From NCBI RefSeq assembly GCF_004341685.1, contig NZ_SMAA01000005.1:1-64000 (forward strand): 64,000 bases of DNA. The letters run 5' to 3'. Positions 25,138 to 33,168 of the stretch are shown here, one piece after another. The position numbers and the translations under genes are program-made. The number at the start of each line of letters is the position of its first letter. Positions within the stretch are counted from its first letter, which is position 1. A model generated the notes under the pieces. It was not told the origin of the DNA and ran no database searches. It was given only the letters and a program-made list of their open reading frames with translations. This stretch comes from Pectinatus cerevisiiphilus. Lineage in GTDB: Bacteria; Bacillota; Negativicutes; Selenomonadales; Selenomonadaceae.

Positions 25138-25947
25138 ATGCTTGCGAATGTAAACGAAGACAAAGACAATATTTTAAAAGATATTGATGTATTTGCCCTT
25201 GATATGGACGGTACTATTTATCTTGATGAATATTGGATAGACGGTGCAAAAGATTTTCTAAAGAAAATTGAAGAATCAGGACGTAGGTATATTTTTTTAA
25301 CCAATAACTCATCCAAAAACTCTAAAAATTATGTTGATAAACTTCATAAGATGGGTCTTGATGTAGATATTGATAAAATCGTGACTTCAGGCCAGGCAAC
25401 AGTTTATTATCTCCAACAAAATTATCGTGGAAAAAGAGTTTTCTTGTTAGGTAACAATTTACTCAAAGAAGAGTTTAGGGAAGGCGGCATTACACTTGAT
25501 GACACTAATCCCGATGTAGTAGTTACTGCCTTTGACACCACATTAGATTACAATAAAATGTGTAAGGTTTGCGATTTTGTCAGAGCAGGTTTACCTTATA
25601 TTTCAACCCATCCTGATTATAACTGCCCAACCAAAACTGGATTCATTCCAGACGCAGGTGCAATTCATGCTTTTATCAAGGCCTCTTCTTTCAGATATCC
25701 CGACCATATTATTGGCAAACCAAATGCAGATATTATAAAATATCTACTAGCAAGACTTCATACAACAGGTGATAAAGTTGTAATGGTAGGCGATCGGCTT
25801 TATACAGATATTGCCGCTGGAAAGAACAATGGACTTTATAGTATGTTAGTACTAAGCGGCGAAACTAAGCTTGAAGATGTGGAATCTTCCGAAGTCAAGC
25901 CCCATCTTATATTTGACTCCGTAAAAGAAGTTATCCCACTTTTATAA
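25138..25947 (+). CDS. HAD-IIA family sugar phosphatase (NagD/AraL type)
   Basis: A 269-residue HAD hydrolase of subfamily IIA. Motif I is ALDMDGTIYL near residue 21 (nucleophile and acid/base aspartates), motif II is LTNNSSKN near 58, the cap domain follows, and motif III/IV is GKPNADII and MVGDRLYTDIAAGK near 195-225. NagD/AraL enzymes dephosphorylate a range of sugar phosphates. In Bacillus subtilis araL and araM lie in one operon; here the HAD gene is divergent from an AraM homologue, which is a similar pairing. It might relieve sugar-phosphate stress or act on the product of the dehydrogenase. The substrate is unknown. Confidence 0.85.
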   Translation: MLANVNEDKDNILKDIDVFALDMDGTIYLDEYWIDGAKDFLKKIEESGRRYIFLTNNSSKNSKNYVDKLHKMGLDVDIDKIVTSGQATVYYLQQNYRGKRVFLLGNNLLKEEFREGGITLDDTNPDVVVTAFDTTLDYNKMCKVCDFVRAGLPYISTHPDYNCPTKTGFIPDAGAIHAFIKASSFRYPDHIIGKPNADIIKYLLARLHTTGDKVVMVGDRLYTDIAAGKNNGLYSMLVLSGETKLEDVESSEVKPHLIFDSVKEVIPLL

Positions 25948-25978
25948 TACTCAACATTAATAACCACCCAAAATCATC

Positions 25979-26040
25979 AAACCCCAAAGACCCGTAGCGC
26001 ATCTCTTCCCAAGATTAAGCGCTGCGGGTCTTTGGGGTTT
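25979..26040. terminator. Strong bidirectional terminator
   Basis: A 22-bp stem (25979-26000 with 26019-26040, one G-U pair) with AAACCCC and GGGGTTT at its base lies between the convergent HAD gene and the second transketolase operon. Confidence 0.85.
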
Positions 26041-26091
26041 ATATAATTAGCTCTCATTTTGATAAATAATAATAACTCTCTTGAGGCCCTC

Positions 26092-27009
26092 TTAAAAAGA
26101 TTTTACTGCCCTTATAATATCTTTAGCAGTCAACTTATATTTCTCCAATAACACTTCAGGGGCACCAGATGTTCCAAACTCATCATTTATACCAACAAAT
26201 CGAATTGGAACTGGCCATTCAACTGATAATATTTCACTAACGGCGGAACCTAGTCCACCAATAATTGTATGTTCTTCTACAGTTACTATACGTTTCGTTC
26301 GTTTTGCCACTTCTACTATCAATTTACGGTCTATGGGTTTTATAGAACATATATTTACAACACTAGCATGTACTCCATCTTTAAGAAGTATTTCAGCTGC
26401 TTCGATAGCACGACTTGTCATAATTCCCGTGCTAATTATAGCTACGTCAGTACCATCTCTTAATACTTCACCTTTACCAATACAAAATTTATAATCGTCA
26501 CCGTGTATATCTGGTACCGCTATACGACTTATTCTTAAATATACAGGACCTTTATAAGCGATAGCAGCCTTTATAGCCATTTCAGTTTCTTTAGCATCAG
26601 CTGGTACTAAAACTACCATATTAGGTACACTGCGCATCAACGCAATATCTTCTACTGCCTCATGCGTAGCACCATCATATCCCACGCATACACCATTATG
26701 TGTACCTACTAATTTCACATTAAGGTTACCATGTGCCACTGTATTTCTTACCTGATCAAAAGCCCTACCTGTAATAAACACTGAAAATGTTGTAGCAATT
26801 GGTATCATATCACACGTTGAAAGTCCTGCAGCAATTCCTACCATATTTTGTTCGGCAATTCCTATATCTAAAAACCTTTCTGGACATACATCTTTAAATT
26901 TTAAAGCTCTTGTAGCTGAACCCAAATCTGCATCCAAAACTACAATCTTAGGATTTTCCTTTAATTCACAGAGAGTTTCCCCAAATACATCCCGCATAGC
27001 CTTTGGCAT
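26092..27009 (-). CDS. Transketolase, C-terminal subunit (copy 2)
   Basis: A 305-residue C-terminal half of split transketolase, clearly paralogous to the gene at 10319: DIGIAEQNMVGIAAGLST near residue 50 carries the thiamine-activating glutamate, and VEEHTIIGGLGSAVSEIL lies near 245. It follows the N-terminal half with one base overlapping and is the last gene of the ascorbate-type PTS operon. That context suggests it processes a pentulose phosphate made from the imported sugar. Confidence 0.92.
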   Translation of the reverse strand: MPKAMRDVFGETLCELKENPKIVVLDADLGSATRALKFKDVCPERFLDIGIAEQNMVGIAAGLSTCDMIPIATTFSVFITGRAFDQVRNTVAHGNLNVKLVGTHNGVCVGYDGATHEAVEDIALMRSVPNMVVLVPADAKETEMAIKAAIAYKGPVYLRISRIAVPDIHGDDYKFCIGKGEVLRDGTDVAIISTGIMTSRAIEAAEILLKDGVHASVVNICSIKPIDRKLIVEVAKRTKRIVTVEEHTIIGGLGSAVSEILSVEWPVPIRFVGINDEFGTSGAPEVLLEKYKLTAKDIIRAVKSF

Positions 27010-27827
27010 TATATATCACCTTCTAATTCTCTAAATATTTTTTCAAACTGAACCCTATCAGGTATTTTCCCGTGCCAAATGGGATTATTTTCCATAAAAG
27101 ATATACCTTTTCCTTTTATCGTATCAGCAATTATAACGGTAGGACGCCCACTAGTAGAACAGGCCATTTCCAATGCATTTCTTATATCGCGAAAATCATG
27201 TCCATTAATTCTTATTACATTCCAATTAAATGCAGCAAACTTTTTATCCAATGGGGCAATACCCATAACGTCTTCATTAGACCCATTTATTTGTAACTTA
27301 TTATAATCAACTATTAATGTAAGATTATCAAGTTTATATTTTACAGCACTCATTAATGCTTCCCAATTTTGTCCTTCATCAAGTTCTCCATCTCCAACAA
27401 TTACATACACACGGAATTTTTCATGTTGCATATGTGCAGCAATTGCCATTCCGCACCCAATGGATAATCCCTGTCCAAGAGAACCTGTAGACATATCTAC
27501 CCCTGGAGTAGTATTCATATCCGGATGGCCTTGTAAGATAGATCCGTACTGTCGCAACGTAGAAAGCTTTTCTTTAGCAAAATACCCTTTTTCTGATAGT
27601 ACTGCATAATAGCTAGGATTACCATGCCCCTTCGAAAGAATTAATCTATCGCGATATTTCCAATTAGGTTCATGAGGTTTTATATTCATTTTCTCAAAAT
27701 AAAGTGTTACCAATATCTCCACCATTGATAAAGCTCCGCCAGGATGTCCAGTTCCTGCTTTTTCTAACATCTGCATTGTACTTAACCGTATCCGCTTGGC
27801 TATTTTTTTTAATTCTATAATATCCAT
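27009..27827 (-). CDS. Transketolase, N-terminal subunit (copy 2)
   Basis: The thiamine-diphosphate-binding half, 272 residues, with AGTGHPGGALSMVEILVTLYF near residue 20, LSKGHGNPSYYAV near 65, and GDGELDEGQNWEA near 140. GAGAGGAA directly precedes the ATG at 27827; an upstream in-frame TTG at 27848 would overlap that site. It comes 42 bases after the PTS permease gene in the same operon. Confidence 0.92.
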   Translation of the reverse strand: MDIIELKKIAKRIRLSTMQMLEKAGTGHPGGALSMVEILVTLYFEKMNIKPHEPNWKYRDRLILSKGHGNPSYYAVLSEKGYFAKEKLSTLRQYGSILQGHPDMNTTPGVDMSTGSLGQGLSIGCGMAIAAHMQHEKFRVYVIVGDGELDEGQNWEALMSAVKYKLDNLTLIVDYNKLQINGSNEDVMGIAPLDKKFAAFNWNVIRINGHDFRDIRNALEMACSTSGRPTVIIADTIKGKGISFMENNPIWHGKIPDRVQFEKIFRELEGDI

Positions 27828-27869
27828 TACTTTTTCCTCTCTCTTCAAACAAATTATTAGTCAAATATA

Positions 27870-29144
27870 TTAATTAAAAAGAGCTATTAATTTTGCAAAT
27901 GCTAGGCCTATTGTTGCGTAAAACGGATCTCCAAAAGTACTTCCGGTATTAGCTAAGGCTCCTGTACTAGGAATCAAATATCCTGTACCTATTGTAAGGA
28001 CAATACCGACTATAAAAGGTCCCACAATTGCCCCTTTCCACCCACCAGTACTATTACCAAATATACCAGCAGTGCCCCCAGCAAAAAATGCGGGTACTAT
28101 TCCAGGTAATATAATATATACTGAATTAATTCCAAATTGAATAAACATACCTATTATCATTCCAATAAACATAGATACAAAACCAAATATAAGTGCTGTT
28201 GGTGCATAAGGAAACACCGCCGGACAATCAATTGCCGGAATTGCCCCTGGAATAATTTTCTCAGATATACCAGAAAATGCAGGTATAATTTCAGATAACA
28301 TCATACGTACACCTGCTAAAACTATTGTTACACCTCCAGCAAAGGTCAACCCCTGTATAATGGCAAACATAAATGGATTCATTTCTTTGCTAATGTTCTG
28401 TTCTACATAACTATACCCTGTAATTAAGACTGCTATCAAAAATATTACAACCATTGTTATTGCCATACTTGCTGTAGAATCTCTAAAAAAGCTTAAACTT
28501 TTTGGTAATTTAAATTTTTCAGCACTTTGTTCTGGTTTGCCAATATATTTACCAAGCCACGCTGAAAACCAGTACCCTATATCACCAGTATGTCCAATTG
28601 TAAAAGCTTCACCTCCTGTAATCTTTTTTGTATACGGGTTAAGTAAAGCAGGCATAAAAGTAAAATATATTCCCATAGTTACAGAACCGACAATAAATAG
28701 CATTGCTCCACTTAGATTGGCCAATGATACATATATAGCAGTAACAAATAATGAAACATACAGCATAACATGCCCTGTAAGATAAATAAATTTAAATTTG
28801 GTCACTCTAGCCAATATAAGATTCATAATAAATCCACCTACCATTACCAATGCGCCCATTGAACCAAAATTAGCAATAGCAAACGGAAGGACTGCTTCAT
28901 TTGTGGGAATTATACCATTTATTCCGATTCCTGCATTCAAAATAACTCCTAGCGGAGCTAATGAATTCCCAACTATTCCCGCACCTCCACCAATAATCAA
29001 AACACCAATTATCGTTTTTAATGTTCCCATAACTACTTGGTTCATCGGCCTTTTTTGCATTAATAACCCGACCAAGGCCACTACGCCAAGTAAAATTGAA
29101 GGCTGAGAAAGCACTTGAAATACTATAAAATTAATAATTTCCAT
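27870..29144 (-). CDS. PTS ascorbate-type EIIC permease (UlaA family)
   Basis: A 424-residue UlaA-family permease with about eleven hydrophobic segments. The N-terminal FIVFQVLSQPSILLGVVALVGLLMQK, GFIMNLILARVTKFKFIYLTGH near residue 100, and ITGGEAFTIGHTGDIGYW near 175 are hallmark blocks. UlaA takes up L-ascorbate with concomitant phosphorylation, but operons pairing this PTS with split transketolase rather than ula lactonase and decarboxylase genes probably handle another sugar. It overlaps the EIIB gene by one base. Confidence 0.88.
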   Translation of the reverse strand: MEIINFIVFQVLSQPSILLGVVALVGLLMQKRPMNQVVMGTLKTIIGVLIIGGGAGIVGNSLAPLGVILNAGIGINGIIPTNEAVLPFAIANFGSMGALVMVGGFIMNLILARVTKFKFIYLTGHVMLYVSLFVTAIYVSLANLSGAMLFIVGSVTMGIYFTFMPALLNPYTKKITGGEAFTIGHTGDIGYWFSAWLGKYIGKPEQSAEKFKLPKSLSFFRDSTASMAITMVVIFLIAVLITGYSYVEQNISKEMNPFMFAIIQGLTFAGGVTIVLAGVRMMLSEIIPAFSGISEKIIPGAIPAIDCPAVFPYAPTALIFGFVSMFIGMIIGMFIQFGINSVYIILPGIVPAFFAGGTAGIFGNSTGGWKGAIVGPFIVGIVLTIGTGYLIPSTGALANTGSTFGDPFYATIGLAFAKLIALFN

Positions 29145-29443
29145 TATATTTCACTCCTATGTTTCTTCAATTCCTCAATTTTCGTAATAAGTTTTTTCTC
29201 AATTTCATCTTTCTTAAAAAAATTAGTAATGAATATAATTTTTTGCGGATCAATGTATTTCAATGAATCTTTTAATGCCTCAACGGTAATTATTAAATCA
29301 AAATTTTCACCTAAAATTGAAGCTACACCAGCTGTTTCTACATCATTTTCTATTCCCAATTTATCTAACACTGACCTTACATGTATTTTAGCAATCATGC
29401 TACTACCAAGCCCTTGTGGGCAAACCGTAAATATTTTTAACAT
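29144..29443 (-). CDS. PTS ascorbate-type EIIB
   Basis: A small EIIB, 99 residues from the ATG preceded by AGGAGG; an upstream GTG at 29467 would lie over that site. The phosphocysteine loop TVCPQGLGSSMIAK starts near residue 6. It is placed between EIIA and EIIC, as in ula operons. Confidence 0.88.
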   Translation of the reverse strand: MLKIFTVCPQGLGSSMIAKIHVRSVLDKLGIENDVETAGVASILGENFDLIITVEALKDSLKYIDPQKIIFITNFFKKDEIEKKLITKIEELKKHRSEI

Positions 29444-29497
29444 AATAAATCCTCCTAAAATGAACACATTATATATTTAGTAATTCATAATTCAAGT

Positions 29498-29953
29498 CTA
29501 AGAAAAAATATCCAATACAGTTTGGATGGTTGCCGCATCTTTTATCTTTTTTACTTTTTCTTTGTTTCCCAATATTTGCACTAATTCTGACAATTCTTGC
29601 AAATGCTCTTCATCCCTAGTAGCTGCTAAACAAACAACAATACTTACTGGATCATTTTCCTTATTACCAAATGCTACAGGTGACTTAAGTGTTATAAGAC
29701 TCATTCCTAACTTTTTAACTCCAGCTACAGGATTAGCATGCGGCATTGCTATTCCCGGCGCCAATACTATATACGGTCCAATATCTTTAACAGCTTGTAT
29801 CATGGCTTCTATATATTCTTGCTCTATAGCACCAATATTCTCTAATAATCTTCCCCCTTCTCTAATTGCTTCTTCCCAATTTTGAACATTGATATTTATT
29901 CGCACTGTATACTTATTAATTAAATCAGCTATCATACTTTTCACTTTCCTCAA
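29498..29953 (-). CDS. PTS EIIA, fructose/mannitol/ascorbate type
   Basis: A 151-residue EIIA-2 domain (about 145 if the second Met at 29935 is used). The phosphorylated histidine lies in PGIAMPHANP near residue 73; VSIVVCLAATRDEEHLQEL and a C-terminal dimer helix follow. The 5' end overlaps the end of the upstream regulator gene, so the regulator and PTS are one transcription unit. Confidence 0.87.
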   Translation of the reverse strand: MRKVKSMIADLINKYTVRININVQNWEEAIREGGRLLENIGAIEQEYIEAMIQAVKDIGPYIVLAPGIAMPHANPVAGVKKLGMSLITLKSPVAFGNKENDPVSIVVCLAATRDEEHLQELSELVQILGNKEKVKKIKDAATIQTVLDIFS

Positions 29954-31902
29954 ATTTATTTATTATTTCTTCAAATCCTCTATTTACTAACCATTTATTA
30001 GGTAACTTAGCTTCTATAAACTTTTCAAATAATATTTCGAAAAAACCACTCCAAAGTTCATTTAAATTTTTAGGAATACATAACAAAAATACCAATTGTA
30101 CATATTCTTTATACCAAATAATAGGTCTATCCAACACAGCCACTGCAACACAAGCTTCTTTAATATTTTTATCTAATGCATGAGGAATTGCTATACACTG
30201 TCCGATCTCTGTAGAAGATAATTTTTCTCTATTAATTATTATGGTTCTTATCTTTTCATCAATGTATTGTTTCTTTATCATTTTATTAGTAATTAAATCT
30301 ATAACTTCATATGCGCTTTTAGCTTTCAGTGCTGGAAAGAATAAATCTTTTTTAAAAAAATTTTTATAATTAATAATATGCTTATTAGCAATTCTGTTAA
30401 TCCGTTTTTCCACTTTTAATAAATCCGCCTCTGACATTATAGGTGTTATTCTTACAATTTTAGATGAATCTATCGCAACGGGTACTGTCGAAAATACAAA
30501 ATCAACTTTTTTTATTTCTTCTAGTGTTAGTTCATAACAACTCATAACTTTTTCTATATGCAAATTCTCACCAAAATGCCTCTGTAATTTACTTTTTGCC
30601 AATAGTGCTGTAGACAATCCCATACTACAAACTATAATTGCACGTTTAATTTTTCTTGTATTTAATTTATTACGTTCTAGTGATGCCTCAAAATGAATTG
30701 CTAAAAAACCTATTTCATTTTCATTGGTTTTTACACGTTCTTTTTTCTCTAAAACTTCAGCTGCTAAAACAGCCATTTCAAACGCTAATGGATAATTATC
30801 TTTCACTGTTTTTAAAATATCATTTTTAATATTCATATTGAATTTCAACCTGCTAATGGCTGCTATTAAATGAATCATCAACCCTGATATAAGTTCATTA
30901 TCAATTGATAAATCAATTTCTGTATTAGCTTCTATTGATTTCAATATATCATTTACTAACGGAAAAATATCATCCCGACTCTTAGCTGATTCAATAAACT
31001 TTTGACTAGCAATAAAATGTTGTGTTAAATAATACACTTCATTACTTATATCAACACCCAATTGGACATTTACTGCATTTAATATTTCACTTGCCGGAAT
31101 AAAATAATTTGATTTTTGCAAATATTGCTGCTGACTTTCATTATATTCAACTGTATTTTTTTTTATAGCTCTACGCATGGTAATAATAATGTGTACCAAC
31201 AAATTTTTAAATGCTACATCTGTTAAATGAATATTATGTTTTAATATTATTTTTAGTACTATATCTTTAATAGTATCAATTTCAGCCTTAGGAAATATAT
31301 CACTAACAAATTTATTATTTGCTAAATTTAATAGATTATCATGGTTAAAAATATATGCTGACATACAATAACGTATTTGCATCTCATTACCTTCTATTTT
31401 TATACCGTTTCTGCAATTTGTAATAAGTTTAATATTAAATTTACTTAAGTTGTTCTTTATGTCTTTTAAATATTTTTTTAATGTGGATAAACTTATAAAT
31501 AATTCATCTGCTAATTCTTCTTGATTAACCATTTTATTATGAAGAAAATTTATCAATATTCTGATTATGATAAACGATATACGATCATCATAATAAAAGG
31601 GGGACTATGTTAATACCTTTATAACATTTCTCTTTACTAATAGAATACATATCTACAAAATTATCATATTTCTTGTAATCATCAATTACAAGCGTATATC
31701 CCTGCCCTGTTTTAGAAATAATATGTGCGCCCTTATCTTTTAGCAAAACCATCAAGGCCCTCATATCTTTGCGTACAGTCTTACTACTTACTCCTAGTGA
31801 ATTTGAAAAGGTATTTCCTGTAATAGTATTGCCTTCCTTACTAAACAGTTTCAGGATTTCTAAGATTCTTCTATTTTGAATAATCATCATAATATCCTCC
31901 AC
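29925..31902 (-). pseudogene. BglG/MtlR-family PRD regulator, interrupted by a frameshift
   Basis: Two adjoining frames together make one regulator of about 658 residues. The first (31902-31588) has a DeoR-like winged helix (residues 8-65, TFSNSLGVSSKTVRKDMRAL). The second (from about 31590 to 29925) has a Mga-like helix (NQEELADELFISLSTLKKYL), two PRDs, an EIIB-Gat-like domain (VCSMGLSTALLAKSKL) and an EIIA-2 domain (GQCIAIPHAL). They are out of phase at a C5-T4 run (minus strand, 31603-31595). Removing one base from the run gives uninterrupted reading INIVPFYYDDRISF. It heads the ascorbate-type PTS operon and should activate it. This could be a true mutation, a reversible homopolymer switch, or a sequencing error. 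Confidence 0.82.
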
Positions 31903-31930
31903 TGCTTTTATTATATATTCAATGTTTTGA

Positions 31931-31983
31931 TACTTCCAGCTATAAAAGTTCCTTAATATAAGGCATTTTTATAGCTGGAAGTA
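31931..31983. promoter_or_regulatory. 17-bp perfect inverted repeat upstream of the PRD regulator
   Basis: TACTTCCAGCTATAAAA at 31931-31947 and its exact reverse complement at 31967-31983 flank a 19-base loop, 28 bases upstream of the regulator start. Neither side has a terminator-like T run. It could be an operator for the PRD regulator or an RNA hairpin. A minus-strand TATAAT lies between it and the gene. Confidence 0.5.
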
Positions 31984-32081
31984 TTAAAATAACGTTGGGG
32001 CAACTAAAGTAATCGTTTAAAACTTTGCTAAATTAATCTCCTCCATAATTCCAATCACTATAATATACTTTTATAATAAAT

Positions 32082-32122
32082 ATGCCATCACCAGTTTAAA
32101 TAGATTAAATTGGTGATGGCAT
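32082..32122. terminator. Weak hairpin downstream of the GDT1-family gene
   Basis: TGCCATCACCA near 32083-32093 pairs with TGGTGATGGCA near 32111-32121, extended with one mismatch by TTTAA/TTAAA. The T run is poor, so it is only a possible terminator for the leftward transporter gene. Confidence 0.4.
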
Positions 32123-32209
32123 AACAAACAATAAACACCTGGAATAATATCTCAGTAGCAATTACCATTTGTAATTATTCTACTATAATATCTCCATTTC
32201 CCAAATCAT

Positions 32210-32881
32210 TTAACAATTACATTTTGTTTTTTTATGGTTTTTCATATTAACATACGACATAAAATAAATAGCTGCTCCCGCAATAATAAGCGCACCCAAA
32301 ATACAAGTAAATATTAACACTTCATTATTCAAAGCCCTATATAAACCGAACAGGCCAAAAGTAATAAAGACTATCGCCGCAGTCCATTTTACCGTACGTT
32401 CCGGAATCTTTTTCCCTAAAACAATACCTACTACAATTCCTAAGCCGTCAGCCAGCATCATCCCAGTGGTACTTCCCAACCATACAGGCAGCACTGTATC
32501 AAATTGAGAAGAAAGCGTAATAGTAGCCAATTGTGTTTTATCACCCATTTCCGCCATAAAAAAAGCAATTGCGATTGTCCAAAAGGGCCCATACTTAGCC
32601 ATATTTTCTTTACCGCTTAATTTATCGCCCCGCAATGTCCATAAACCGAATATTATAAATGCGATTGATGCGGCAATTTGGATATAATATATTGGTACAA
32701 GCCGCGTAAGATAATTCCCTATGAGTACCGCGAGAAGATGATTAAAAACAGTTGCGGCAAACACACCCCACATAACAGTCTGCCAGCGGTACCGCACAGC
32801 AAATGCCATTGCCAGAAGCTGTGTCTTGTCTCCCATTTCCGCCAAAATGACGAAAAGCAGTGAAGTTATAAATGCTGTCAT
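32210..32881 (-). CDS. TMEM165/GDT1 (UPF0016) family manganese exporter
   Basis: A 223-residue integral membrane protein with two copies of the family signature EMGDKTQ (starting at residues 15 and 111) in two homologous halves of about three helices each. The bacterial members characterised so far (MneA type) export Mn2+. A manganese riboswitch of the yybP-ykoY class lies directly upstream, which strongly supports that role: the gene would be switched on when Mn2+ is high. It ends in KTKCNC. Confidence 0.92.
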   Translation of the reverse strand: MTAFITSLLFVILAEMGDKTQLLAMAFAVRYRWQTVMWGVFAATVFNHLLAVLIGNYLTRLVPIYYIQIAASIAFIIFGLWTLRGDKLSGKENMAKYGPFWTIAIAFFMAEMGDKTQLATITLSSQFDTVLPVWLGSTTGMMLADGLGIVVGIVLGKKIPERTVKWTAAIVFITFGLFGLYRALNNEVLIFTCILGALIIAGAAIYFMSYVNMKNHKKTKCNC

Positions 32882-32924
32882 TCCTTCATTCCTCCAATAA
32901 TTCTCTATTTTTCTTCATATATAT

Positions 32925-33058
32925 AAAAAAAGACCTCCGGCGTGATAAAAAATCACGTCGAAAGTCTCGCTAATTGACATTTGTCAACGATAAGGCCAGG
33001 CACTATTTACTACAATACCAGTTTGTTGACCTTACCTATATAAGCTACTCCCTTTTGT
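32925..33058 (-). promoter_or_regulatory. yybP-ykoY manganese riboswitch with terminator
   Basis: Minus strand: AAAGGGAGTAGC (33056-33044) opens the aptamer, CCTGGC lies near 32999, and AGCGAGACTTTC (about 32972-32960) closes it; these are the conserved yybP-ykoY blocks. A 16-bp imperfect hairpin, with stems at about 32966-32951 and 32946-32931, ends in a T run, giving an expression platform. Mn2+ binding should prevent the terminator from forming. Confidence 0.92.
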
Positions 33059-33069
33059 ACATTGTTTGC

Positions 33070-33098
33070 AGTATAACCTATATAAATATTATTGTCAA
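33070..33098 (-). promoter_or_regulatory. Promoter of the Mn-riboswitch transcript
   Basis: TTGACA (33098-33093) and TATACT (33075-33070), 17 bases apart on the minus strand; transcription would begin just before the aptamer. Confidence 0.8.
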
Positions 33099-33168
33099 CT
33101 GATCTATTGTACTATTTATTGTTAATATTTTATTAACAAATTTTTCAGCATTAATAATTGATTGATAT

